This document shows, piece by piece, positions 6,847 through 15,018 of a stretch of DNA of 35,614 nucleotides (positions are counted from its first letter, which is position 1; each line of letters begins with the position of its first letter). The translations under genes and the position numbers were made by a program. The notes below the pieces were generated by a model. The model had not been told where the DNA came from. It made no database searches and saw nothing but the letters and a program-made list of their open reading frames with translations. Source of the DNA: Latescibacteria bacterium UBA6620 (GTDB lineage Bacteria > Latescibacterota > UBA2968). The DNA lies in contig DJHM01000022.1 of NCBI GenBank assembly GCA_002433075.1, forward strand, positions 410,261 through 445,874. The letters run 5' to 3'.

Positions 6847-8046
6847 ATGATACGACGCCTGCTTGTTGCGAACGTCGCGGCTCTGCTCCTCGTTGCGCCC
6901 GGCCTCACGCAAGTGTCACCCGAGTCCGCAGAGAAGTATACCGCCGGACAGGAACTGTTTCAGAAACGACGATACGCCGAAGCCATCAAGACCTTCGAAG
7001 AGTCCATCACCCTCGACGGCCAGAACGCACAGGCCTACCAAGCCATGGGGCTGACCTACCAGAAGATGCGTAATTACGAAAAGGCGGCCGAGGCCTACAA
7101 GATGGCGACTTCGGTCAAGCCCGACTACACGGGCGCCTATTTCGCGCTCGGACAGTTGCAGCTCGTCTCCCTCAAGAAATACGGTGACGCCCAGTCCAGC
7201 TTCAGAAAGGTACTCGACCTCGACCCCGGCTTCAAAGACGGCAAGGCACAGGAATTCCTTGCCGGCGCCCATCTGCGCCAGGGTCTGATCTACATTCGGC
7301 AGAAGAACTACAAGAGCGCGGTCGAAGAATATACCACGGCCAGCCAGATCGACCCGGCAAACGCGAAGACGTTCTACAACCTCGGCCTGGCGCATAGGGG
7401 CGCACGAAACTACAAAGAAGCGATCGAGTCCGTCTCGACCGCCACGGATCTCAACCCCGACTACGACAAGGCCTACAAGGTGCTTGGTGACCTTTACAAG
7501 CAGACGCGCAAAAACAGCCGTGCAGCTTTGGCCTATGAGAAGGCGATCAAAGCGAACCCGAAGAACGCCAGAGCCTACATTTCCCTCGCGGACGTATACA
7601 GTGATACCAAGCAACTGGCAAAAGCGGTATCCACCCTGAAGAAGGGAATCGCGCAGAACGCCAACAACGCCAAGATGTTGACGGCTCTCGGCTTTGCGCA
7701 GCACCAGTCGAAGGACTATAGCGGAGCGATTGCCTCATACAAGAAGGCGATTGCGCAAAATGCCAGGTCCAAGGAAGCTCAATATCGAATTTCTGTAACT
7801 TACTTCGAAACCAAACAGTACAAATCGGCCTCAGCAGCGGCTCGTAAGGCACTTTCGGGTCGATACAGTATTCCGGCCAACGTCATCCTGGGCGACATCC
7901 TCGAAGCCGTGAAGAGCGAAGGTTGGAAGGACCAAGCCATCGCGCACTATACCAAGGGCCTCAGGGACAGGCGATACAAGAAGTATTGTGAAGACAAGAT
8001 CGAGAGAATCAAGAATCCGATGGGAGATGAGGAGGAAACGGACTGA
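6847..8046 (+). CDS. Exported tetratricopeptide-repeat protein
   Basis: A 399-residue protein with a signal peptide at about 1-22 (MIRRLLVANVAALLLVAPGL) and then TPR units over nearly the whole length. At least seven are readable, for example AIKTFEESITLDGQNAQAY, AAEAYKMATSVKPDYTGAY, AIESVSTATDLNPDYDKAY and ALAYEKAIKANPKNARAY. The C-terminus is acidic (GDEEETD). The start is the first ATG, with GGGAGA about 10 nt upstream. It is a single-gene unit between two terminators. It is not a close copy of the 3111 TPR protein: the repeats here are more canonical. It is probably a periplasmic or envelope-attached interaction scaffold; a link to the Exb/TonB complex is context-based inference. Confidence 0.88.
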   Translation: MIRRLLVANVAALLLVAPGLTQVSPESAEKYTAGQELFQKRRYAEAIKTFEESITLDGQNAQAYQAMGLTYQKMRNYEKAAEAYKMATSVKPDYTGAYFALGQLQLVSLKKYGDAQSSFRKVLDLDPGFKDGKAQEFLAGAHLRQGLIYIRQKNYKSAVEEYTTASQIDPANAKTFYNLGLAHRGARNYKEAIESVSTATDLNPDYDKAYKVLGDLYKQTRKNSRAALAYEKAIKANPKNARAYISLADVYSDTKQLAKAVSTLKKGIAQNANNAKMLTALGFAQHQSKDYSGAIASYKKAIAQNARSKEAQYRISVTYFETKQYKSASAAARKALSGRYSIPANVILGDILEAVKSEGWKDQAIAHYTKGLRDRRYKKYCEDKIERIKNPMGDEEETD

Positions 8047-8072
8047 TCCTCCGAATAAAGCGGCTTAACGGG

Positions 8073-8104
8073 AAGAGGGGACTCAAACGAGTCCCCTCTT
8101 TTTT
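8073..8104 (+). terminator. Intrinsic terminator after the TPR gene
   Basis: Perfect 12-bp stem: AAGAGGGGACTC (8073-8084), loop AAAC, GAGTCCCCTCTT (8089-8100), then further T residues. A classic Rho-independent terminator 27 nt after the stop codon. Confidence 0.92.
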
Positions 8105-8128
8105 ATGTCGTGCGTCGAAGTAAGCTTT

Positions 8129-8142
8129 TGGTAAATTTACCA
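8129..8142. promoter_or_regulatory. 14-bp perfect palindrome, possible operator
   Basis: TGGTAAATTTACCA is perfectly self-complementary. It lies 137 nt upstream of the 1004-residue acidic-protein gene, in an AT-richer stretch just after a terminator, where a regulator site for that gene would be expected. No clear promoter boxes were placed around it. Confidence 0.35.
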
Positions 8143-8179
8143 CTTAAGGACATTCCTCGCCCGGTCGATAGTAATAGAG

Positions 8180-8195
8180 CCTCCCCAACGGGAGG
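8180..8195 (+). other. Small hairpin upstream of the acidic-protein gene
   Basis: CCTCCC (8180-8185), loop CAAC, GGGAGG (8190-8195), followed by ATTATG. A 6-bp GC-rich stem without a T-run, in the probable 5' leader of the next gene. The GGAGG would be sequestered, but the nearby ATG at 8199 leads to no convincing gene. Confidence 0.25.
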
Positions 8196-8278
8196 ATTAT
8201 GTCCACTTTTAGGAATGCCACCTCTGTTGAGGGGGCAAGACATCAGGCCAATCGCCGAAATTCCCCATAGGTGATCAC

Positions 8279-11200
8279 ATGGCAGAAGAACCCCAGGATC
8301 CGCAGAGTGACGAAGAGGCCGACTCCGGTCAGCCCCTGGACCAGGACGCTATCAACGAGATGCTCCAGGACACCCAGAGTTCGGAGGCGGACAATCTCGA
8401 GAACCTGCTCGACGACCTCGAAGAGACTCCCGAAGAGGTAGAGGAGACCTCTGCAGACGCTGAGGGCCCACCGGACACGGATGGGGATGTCGCAGACGAA
8501 GCAGAAACCGACACTGCTCAGCTCGAAGCCGCCGTAGAAGAGGATGCCGACGACGTGGATGCCGGTGAAGCTGGCGAGGAACTGGAAGTCGAGACGGTTG
8601 AGGGAGAAGTTGATACCGAGTCGCTGGAGGAAGCTGCGTCTGATGAGGATGTTGCTGAGCTACTCGAAGACGACTCCGCGCTCTCTGAAGTGGCAGAGGA
8701 CGCTGTAGAGGCAAAAGCCGACGATGGCGCCGAGCTCGTGGAAACCCGCAGCGATGAGGAAGAGGAGCCATCCGAAGATGTCGAATCTCCCTCAGACGAT
8801 GAGGAAGAGGTCATCGATCTGGGGCAGGTTGCCCAGGACACTGGTGAGGAGAATCTGTTCGACGCCCTCGTCGAGGATGGAGAGGAAGACCTATCCGCCG
8901 AAGTGACAGAAGATCAGGCGGAAGATGTCGAGCCGGAGGAGATTTTCGACGAGGTAATCGAAGAGGTCGATCTCGAGACGCTCGATGTGGAGGAGTTAGT
9001 CGATGACGGTGACGACGCGAACCTCGAAACGCTCGACGTCCAAGAGTTAGCTGACGATGCAGCCGGGGCAGATGTCGAGACCCCGGATGGAGAAGAGCGG
9101 GCCGACGCAGAGGCCGAAGGGGAACTCGTTGACGATGCGGACCTGGAGTCGCTGGACCTGGAAGAACTGACAGATGACACCGGCGAAGCCGGTCTCGAAA
9201 CTCTCGATGTCGAAGAATCGGCTGACGACGCGGCCGAGGCAGATCTGGAGAGCCTCGATGTTGAAGAACTGGGTGATGACGCAGCCGAGACAGATTTAGA
9301 AACTCTCGATGTCGAAGAACTGGCCGACGAAGGTGCGGAGGATCTGGAGACCCTTGACCTCGAGGAGCTTGTCGATCCAGAGACTTCAAGTGTGGACGAG
9401 GAAGAAGACCCGGGCGATCTCGAAGACCTCATCGACGGTCTGGATGAGGAAGCTGAGGTCATCACGAGTCAGGAAGAAGGAGACCTCTCAGATCTCATCG
9501 ATGATCTTGAAGATGAAGAATCGGAAGACATCGAGGATCTCGTCGGCCTGGTAGACGAAACCGACGAAGAAGAACCCGAAGATCAGGACAGTCTAGTCGA
9601 TGACCTCGATGGGGAATCGACCGAACCGGAAGACGATCTCGATACACTTCTCGCTGAAGAGGAGACAGAGATCACCGTCGGCGTCGAGGACGAAGTCGAA
9701 CACATCCTGGCGACAGGAGACCCGCCCCCAGACTCGGACGACTCTATTCTGGATGATTTCAAGAGTGTCCAGGAAGATCTCACAGCCGATGGGGGCGAAG
9801 ACGGCGGAACGATTCTCCTCGTAGATGCCAACGACGAGACAATTAATCTGTTCCGGGACGCGCTTTCCGATCACGACTACGGATTCGTGACAGCGCCTTC
9901 AGGGGAGAAAGCGCTTACCGCCGTCCAGATGCACGATGTCGACCTGATCCTCGTCAACCTCGATTGGGGTGACGGGGAAGAGATCGTCTCTCAGCTGCCA
10001 GGCCCGGACATGCCAAACATCCCCGTTATCGTCACGAGTGAAGAGACCGATCGGATTGAGACGGCCCTTCAGCGGGGAGCGGTGGATCATTTTACTCGCC
10101 CGATCGGCGTGCTCGACCTCGAACTGCAGGTGCCTCTCACCGTGGCCAATCTGGTTCGCCTGCGACGTGCCGAACGGATGTTGGCAGGAATGCCCGCAAG
10201 CGAGGCTGTCGCTGATGAACCGGAAACTCTGGTGGCAGCCGAAGACGATCTGGATTCGTTGCTGGGTGAGGACCCGATTTTCGATGAGGGTGATGATGAC
10301 GAGGAGACTCTGTTCGACGAGGACACGTCGTCATCTCTCGATCTTGACGATCTCCTGGATGACGATCTCGAAGACAGCCTCGAAGATTCTCCTGAAGCAC
10401 TGCTTGCGGGCAGTGGGTCGAGCCTCGACGATGACGATCGGTTGACGCCGCTGTCGGACCAGGGCAAAATGGCGCGCCGAATGGATCTACACGCTTCTGC
10501 AAAGTCCTCCGCGATTCCGACATTTATCGGTGTCGTGGCCCTCGTCCTCGCCCTCGCGGGCATCAGTGGGCTGGCCACGAAATACGTGATGGACATGCGG
10601 GAAGCCGAAATGGCTCCACCCGAACCCACTCGTCCGATTGCGCTTCCCGTCATCAAGCTTCCGACGATCCAGCAGGCCGGTTACGAACGCTCACGCAACG
10701 AAGTTCGCCGCCCGAGCGACTACGAGCGACAGGCCGACAACGTGAAGCTCCGAATCCGGAATTCGGTCCGCGAACTGAGTGATCAGAATGGCGCTTGGTG
10801 GTCGCCGTGGCGTGTAATGCAGAGCGTGGGCGGATCGGTCGACGTTCTGGTTCAAGGCCGCAGCCGACAGGACATCGTGGACGCATTCGGTGCGACGAGA
10901 TCGGACGTGGACGCCGCGCTCAACAGCACGCGAACCGTCAACTACCTTGAGCGGATTGGCTACGAAGTCAGGGGCAAATCCGCCTCCGATCTCTCCGCCC
11001 GGGAGACTTTCGAAGTGCTTTCAACCAGGGAGATCGACTCGTCTGACGAAATTGTGGACGTCCTGTCGAGGTTAACCGACCGGCTTGCCCGAGATCGAGC
11101 GGATCGTGCCGAGCGAGAAGCGAAGAAGCGAAAATCGGGAACGGCCACCCTCGCGCCAGCGCCAGCGCCCTCACTTTCCAAACCTGGCGAAGACACAACT

Positions 11201-11293
11201 GCACTCCTGGACCGGGCTGCTTCTCGCACCGCGAACGGAGCTACGAATTTACCGGCGCAAGTTCGGGGGTCGCCGAGTCGATCGAGCGGATAA
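8279..11293 (+). CDS. Giant acidic-repeat protein with degenerate receiver domain and one membrane segment
   Basis: A 1004-residue protein that I do not recognise as a whole. Residues 1 to about 505 are overwhelmingly Asp/Glu with Ala, Leu, Ser and Val, including 18-residue repeats at about 231-366. Residues about 510-635 match a response-regulator receiver (TILLVDAND; VIVTSEETD; GAVDHFTRP). At the phosphoacceptor position it has N560 in DLILVN (D562 is an alternative in a gapped alignment), and the conserved Lys is Arg in TRP, so phosphorylation is doubtful. Another acidic, Ser-containing segment (about 645-720) follows, then one membrane helix at about 749-770 (FIGVVALVLALAGISGLA). The C-terminal region (about 800-960) is charged and helical (WWSPWRVMQSVGGSVDVLVQ), with an Ala/Pro/Lys tail. 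AGGTGA lies just before the ATG. The base composition of the acidic half is constrained by GA-rich codons. Confidence 0.85.
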   Translation: MAEEPQDPQSDEEADSGQPLDQDAINEMLQDTQSSEADNLENLLDDLEETPEEVEETSADAEGPPDTDGDVADEAETDTAQLEAAVEEDADDVDAGEAGEELEVETVEGEVDTESLEEAASDEDVAELLEDDSALSEVAEDAVEAKADDGAELVETRSDEEEEPSEDVESPSDDEEEVIDLGQVAQDTGEENLFDALVEDGEEDLSAEVTEDQAEDVEPEEIFDEVIEEVDLETLDVEELVDDGDDANLETLDVQELADDAAGADVETPDGEERADAEAEGELVDDADLESLDLEELTDDTGEAGLETLDVEESADDAAEADLESLDVEELGDDAAETDLETLDVEELADEGAEDLETLDLEELVDPETSSVDEEEDPGDLEDLIDGLDEEAEVITSQEEGDLSDLIDDLEDEESEDIEDLVGLVDETDEEEPEDQDSLVDDLDGESTEPEDDLDTLLAEEETEITVGVEDEVEHILATGDPPPDSDDSILDDFKSVQEDLTADGGEDGGTILLVDANDETINLFRDALSDHDYGFVTAPSGEKALTAVQMHDVDLILVNLDWGDGEEIVSQLPGPDMPNIPVIVTSEETDRIETALQRGAVDHFTRPIGVLDLELQVPLTVANLVRLRRAERMLAGMPASEAVADEPETLVAAEDDLDSLLGEDPIFDEGDDDEETLFDEDTSSSLDLDDLLDDDLEDSLEDSPEALLAGSGSSLDDDDRLTPLSDQGKMARRMDLHASAKSSAIPTFIGVVALVLALAGISGLATKYVMDMREAEMAPPEPTRPIALPVIKLPTIQQAGYERSRNEVRRPSDYERQADNVKLRIRNSVRELSDQNGAWWSPWRVMQSVGGSVDVLVQGRSRQDIVDAFGATRSDVDAALNSTRTVNYLERIGYEVRGKSASDLSARETFEVLSTREIDSSDEIVDVLSRLTDRLARDRADRAEREAKKRKSGTATLAPAPAPSLSKPGEDTTALLDRAASRTANGATNLPAQVRGSPSRSSG
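8969..9376 (+). repeat. Degenerate 18-residue acidic repeats within the acidic protein
   Basis: Residues about 231-366 contain at least seven copies of a unit like DLETLDVEELADDAAEA, with period about 18 residues (54 nt) in the clearest copies. The constant core is L-E-[TS]-L-D-[VL]-[EQ]-E-[LS] and the linker is D/A/G-rich. Examples are DLETLDVEELVDDGDDAN, DLESLDVEELGDDAAET and DLETLDVEELADEGAE. Confidence 0.8.
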
Positions 11294-11314
11294 AGCAGAA
11301 CGCCAACTGACTAC

Positions 11315-11348
11315 AGAGACGGGCGACACACCTGTGGCGGCTGTCTCT
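11315..11348 (+). other. Imperfect hairpin between the acidic-protein and MFS genes
   Basis: AGAGAC (11315-11320) pairs with GTCTCT (11343-11348), and the interior continues with imperfect G/C pairing to a 4-nt loop. There is no T-run after it, so it may be a weak or Rho-dependent transcription end, or a processing structure. Confidence 0.3.
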
Positions 11349-11402
11349 CCTGTACGGTCCCCACTCAAAGGTCGCTTCCTGCGGCGTTTTCAGAGATCCT
11401 GA

Positions 11403-12563
11403 TTGCGCAAGTCCACCCTGATCTGCATCCTCGCTTTCCTGATGGACACGGCCAACGGGATGGTGGGGTTATGTATTCCTCTCCTCGCTACATCCTTCGG
11501 CGCTGACTATGACGATCTCGGCAACATCGGAGCTGCCGGTGCAGCCTCCTATGCCGCTCTCTGCCTCGTCTCGGGTCGCCTGAGCGAGCGATTTGGCCAC
11601 CGCCGGACCGCCGCGGCCTCCGTCCTCTGCCTCGTCCTTCTGGTGGTGACATACACCAGAGTGGATGCCGTCTATCAGGTCCTGCTGATCGCCGTGGGGG
11701 TCGGTGCCGCCATGAGCGCCTACTGGCCTACGCTCCAGTCCTGGTTGAGTCAGGGATACAACCCTCGCCGTCTGACCCGGGCCCTCGGTAATTTCAATAT
11801 CTCCTGGGGAACGGGCGTGATGGTGGGACCCGCGCTGGGCGGTTACTTCTACGCGTGGGGTCCATCGTATCCCTTCCTTGCTGCCGCAGGAAGTCAGACC
11901 TGCATCCTCCTTCTCATTCTGCTCGCATCTCCCAGGCCAAAACCTGAACAGGTAAACGCGTCAGAAACCGGATCCAGCGGGGAGCGAGTGTTCCTGAAGC
12001 TTGCGTGGATCGCCAATTTCGCGACCATCTTCGCAAGTGGGACGCTGCGTGTAATTTTTCCCCGCTTTGCCGTCGATTTGGGGATGGAGGCTCAGGGGAT
12101 CGGGGTGCTCCTGTCTCTCATTGGTGGCTCCCAGGTCATCTCGTTTCTCGTCGTATCGAGAATCACATCGTGGCACTACCGCCTGTCCTCCCTGGCGCGT
12201 GCACAACTCTCCGGCGCGGCAGGTCTCCTTCTCCTCGTATTCGGGAAAGGGTCAGCCGTTTTCGCTGTATCGATGCTCATTCATGGCGCTCTCGTTGGCG
12301 TCACTTTCTCGCAGAGTCTGTTCTACAGTCTCAACAACGAAGTCGATCAGACGCGGTCCCCCTCCTTGCCACCCACCCCCCGAAGCAGAAGAGCGGGTAT
12401 CCACGAATCCATCGTCGGCACCGGCTTTCTTCTCGGACCGTTCTTCGGTGGGTACGCCGCGCAATACGTTGGACCTCGAGCGCCTTTCCTGCTTTCAGCA
12501 TCCGTAATTTTGACTTGCTTACTCCTCGAGTACCAGGTGCTGCGCAAGGCACGAAACGAGTGA
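11403..12563 (+). CDS. Major facilitator superfamily transporter
   Basis: A 386-residue MFS permease in the inner membrane. About 11-12 hydrophobic helices are visible, with the MFS loop 2-3 signature as GRLSERFGHRRTAA near residue 58 and a second-half motif around HESIVGTGFLLGPFFGGY. Between them lies a hydrophilic linker (about 180-198). An insertion-like polar segment near residue 325 (RSPSLPPTPRSRRAG) precedes the GIHE motif. It starts at TTG 11403; no better start lies upstream in frame. The substrate cannot be told. It heads a plus-strand run with DUF72, methyltransferase and MBL genes separated by only about 30 nt or overlapping, consistent with one operon. Confidence 0.88.
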   Translation: MRKSTLICILAFLMDTANGMVGLCIPLLATSFGADYDDLGNIGAAGAASYAALCLVSGRLSERFGHRRTAAASVLCLVLLVVTYTRVDAVYQVLLIAVGVGAAMSAYWPTLQSWLSQGYNPRRLTRALGNFNISWGTGVMVGPALGGYFYAWGPSYPFLAAAGSQTCILLLILLASPRPKPEQVNASETGSSGERVFLKLAWIANFATIFASGTLRVIFPRFAVDLGMEAQGIGVLLSLIGGSQVISFLVVSRITSWHYRLSSLARAQLSGAAGLLLLVFGKGSAVFAVSMLIHGALVGVTFSQSLFYSLNNEVDQTRSPSLPPTPRSRRAGIHESIVGTGFLLGPFFGGYAAQYVGPRAPFLLSASVILTCLLLEYQVLRKARNE

Positions 12564-12593
12564 ATCGTTGCACTCGTCTCGACGGCGTTCATA

Positions 12594-13346
12594 TTGACTG
12601 ACCCTTCGATCCCCAGACCCCGAATCAGACCGAGAGAGGAACGGTTCGTCGGAACAAGCGGATATAACTACAAGGAATGGAAAGGCGTCTTCTACCCCGA
12701 GAAGACCGCTTCCAAAGACATGCTCGGCTACTATGCCAGTCAGCTCAACACCGTTGAGATCAACAATACGTTTTACCGAGTACCCAAACCCCACGTCTTA
12801 GAGTCGTGGGTGGAACAGGTACCCGACGGGTTCCGTTTTGTCGTAACGGCCACGCCACGGATCACCCACATCAAGCGGCTCAAGGAGGCCGCCGAGGAAA
12901 CGGAGTATTTCCTGGGGATCGCCGCCCACTTCGAGGCTACGCTCGGCGCGATTCTCTTCCAGCTCCCCCCCTTTCTGCGTGGCGACGTCGACCGCCTCCG
13001 GGCCTTCGTCGACACGCTTCCAGACGGTACAAGAGGGGCCTTCGAGTTCCGCCACGACAGCTGGTATGTGGACGAGGTGTTCGACACACTTCGCGAGCGG
13101 AACCCCGCCCTCTGCTTCGCCCACGACGAGGAAAACACGGATGAAGACGTCGCACGTAGATTCGTCTCCACCGCGGACTGGGGCAAGCTCCGACTCAGGG
13201 CGAAGGGCTACAGCGACGAGGAACTGAAGGGCTGGTCGCCGAGCGTCGACGAGCAAGGGTGGAAGGAATCCTACATTTTCTTCAACCACGAGGATGACGG
13301 CGCCGGACCCGCGCTGGCCGCCAGATTCAACGCACTGGCCGAGTAG
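12594..13346 (+). CDS. DUF72 family protein (YecE-like)
   Basis: A 250-residue DUF72 protein, a TIM-barrel family of unknown biochemical function. Family motifs are clear: GTSGYNYKEWKGVFYP (20-35), VEINNTFYR (54-62), FRFVVTATPRITH (80-92), LFQLPPF, and FEFRHDSW. The length is normal. It starts at TTG 12594, 30 nt after the MFS stop, within a tightly packed plus-strand set. DUF72 proteins have been linked by context to iron-sulfur clusters and nucleic-acid enzymes in other bacteria; nothing here tests that. Confidence 0.92.
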   Translation: MTDPSIPRPRIRPREERFVGTSGYNYKEWKGVFYPEKTASKDMLGYYASQLNTVEINNTFYRVPKPHVLESWVEQVPDGFRFVVTATPRITHIKRLKEAAEETEYFLGIAAHFEATLGAILFQLPPFLRGDVDRLRAFVDTLPDGTRGAFEFRHDSWYVDEVFDTLRERNPALCFAHDEENTDEDVARRFVSTADWGKLRLRAKGYSDEELKGWSPSVDEQGWKESYIFFNHEDDGAGPALAARFNALAE

Positions 13347-13372
13347 CCATCGGCATCGCCGGATTCCCGAAC

Positions 13373-14116
13373 GTGTCGCACGCGGTCACTCACTACAAGC
13401 ACCTGCTCGCCCGCCACTACACCAGGCTGAACGGAGGTCTGGAGCCCAACGTCGAGCGTGCCCTCGGCATCTTCGCCGAGGCCGGTCTCGTCCCGGGCAC
13501 CGATGACCTTGCGGTCGACCTGGGATGCGGTTCAGGGTTCCAGTTGCTCGCCCTCGCGCGGTTGGGCTATCGCGTTCTCGCGATCGACCTTTCGGAGGAA
13601 CTCCCCGAGGAGCTGCGTCGGTCCTCCTCCGAATTCCCGATCCAGACCATCGAAGACGATCTGCTCCACTTCGAGCGACATCTCGATGCAACACCCTCTC
13701 TCATCGTCTGCATGGGCGACAGCATCGCCCACCTCGACGGCCTCGAAGCCATTCAGCTGCTCTTTCACGATGTCTACATCTGTCCGGATCCGAAGGGTCG
13801 ATTTCTCGTGAATTTCCGGGACACTGGCGTCGAACTCGAGGGAGAAGAACGCGTCACTCCGGTCAGAAGCGACGCAAACACCGTCTTCACGTGCTTCCTA
13901 GAGTTCCATCCGGAATCTGTGACCGTCAACGACCTCGTCTACGAACGAAACGGTGACGCCTGGGAGTTCTACCACGGCAGCTATCGCAAGGTAAGACTCG
14001 GATCCACCGCCGTTCACGATCTCTTCGCCACCACAGCCGGATTCGAAATCGCCTCGTCCAGAATCGAAGGGGGATTTGTCACCGTCGCGGCACGTAAGTC
14101 ATCGGAGCCCGGATGA
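13373..14116 (+). CDS. Class I SAM-dependent methyltransferase
   Basis: A 247-residue protein with the SAM-binding motif I VDLGCGSGFQ (48-57), an acidic residue after strand 2 (AIDLSEE, 70-76), motif II-like DDLLHF and a post-motif CMGDSIAHL. The N-terminal YKHLLARHYTRLNGG resembles small-molecule methyltransferases of the Methyltransf_25 type. The substrate is not evident. It starts at GTG 13373, 26 nt after the DUF72 stop, and its stop overlaps the ATG of the following MBL gene (ATGA at 14113-14116), so the two are translationally coupled and probably act in one pathway. Confidence 0.88.
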   Translation: MSHAVTHYKHLLARHYTRLNGGLEPNVERALGIFAEAGLVPGTDDLAVDLGCGSGFQLLALARLGYRVLAIDLSEELPEELRRSSSEFPIQTIEDDLLHFERHLDATPSLIVCMGDSIAHLDGLEAIQLLFHDVYICPDPKGRFLVNFRDTGVELEGEERVTPVRSDANTVFTCFLEFHPESVTVNDLVYERNGDAWEFYHGSYRKVRLGSTAVHDLFATTAGFEIASSRIEGGFVTVAARKSSEPG

Positions 14117-14970
14117 ACCCTCTCCACACTTTCAAGCTTGGTGACTTCGAGGTTACCATCATCTCCGAAGGCAACGTATTCGGCGACCCGCACATAGTGT
14201 TCGAGGGAATGGATGAAAATCGGTGGCGCCCCCTGACCACATTGGACGATCAGGGGCGAATGGTGTTCGGTCTCAACATCATCCTCATCCGTTCCGCGGA
14301 TCGTCTGATTCTGCTCGACACCGGCATCGGCGAGCCCAGTCCGGCTCGGGAACGATTCGAATCGATGTTCCCCTTCAGTCCTCACCTACCTCTGCTCGAG
14401 GCTCTGGACCGACTTGGCGTAGCTCCCGACAACGTGACGGACGTCGTCTACTCCCACGTTCACGCAGACCACATCATGGGTACGACGGTCGAGCGCAACG
14501 GAGCCCGTGTGCCCGTCTACCGGAACGCGAAACACGTCATGCATCGCGCCGACGGAGGCACCGTTCCGGAACGGGCAGACCGTAAGGCCAACTTCGACCT
14601 CCACATCCCGATCCTGCAGGCGCACGGGCTGTTTCACCTGATCGAAGATGCCCACGAGGTCGCGCCAGGCATCACGACCATCCACGCACCGGGCGAATCC
14701 CCCGGTCACATCCTTGTCCGCCTGGAATCCCTTGGACAAATCGCCTACTACGTGGGAGACCTTTTCCACGACCCAGCCGAAGCCCACCACGTCGATTTTG
14801 CGTGGCCGGGACGCGACGCGCAGGCCATGGTTCCCTCGCGTCAGCACCTCATCGCTCGGGCGATCGACGAGAACGCCCTGATCATTGTCGCCCATACCCC
14901 CTTCCCCGGAACCGCTCGGATTCTTCGGACGGACGGTGGGATCGACTGGCAAGTCGTCGCCAGACCGTAG
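14113..14970 (+). CDS. Metallo-beta-lactamase-fold hydrolase
   Basis: A 285-residue MBL-fold enzyme. The zinc motif HVHADH is at 115-120, further metal ligands are expected in the HAPGESPGH and YVGDLFHD segments, and the late histidine lies in VAHTPFPGT. The protein begins LHTFKLGDFEVTIISEG, which is typical of the lactonase/AttM-like group, so a lactone or ester substrate is possible but unproven. Start overlap with the methyltransferase (ATGA) fixes the start codon. The next gene downstream is a pseudogene starting 48 nt later. Confidence 0.9.
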   Translation: MNPLHTFKLGDFEVTIISEGNVFGDPHIVFEGMDENRWRPLTTLDDQGRMVFGLNIILIRSADRLILLDTGIGEPSPARERFESMFPFSPHLPLLEALDRLGVAPDNVTDVVYSHVHADHIMGTTVERNGARVPVYRNAKHVMHRADGGTVPERADRKANFDLHIPILQAHGLFHLIEDAHEVAPGITTIHAPGESPGHILVRLESLGQIAYYVGDLFHDPAEAHHVDFAWPGRDAQAMVPSRQHLIARAIDENALIIVAHTPFPGTARILRTDGGIDWQVVARP

Positions 14971-15018
14971 TCGGCAGCATAAATCGAATTGCAACGAACC
15001 CTGCGTCGGGAGAACGCC

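Noticed and set aside
8518..10656. Long Ser/Arg-rich minus-strand frames opposite the acidic protein
   Set aside because: They are shadows of GA-rich Asp/Glu codons, which read as Ser/Arg/Leu on the other strand.
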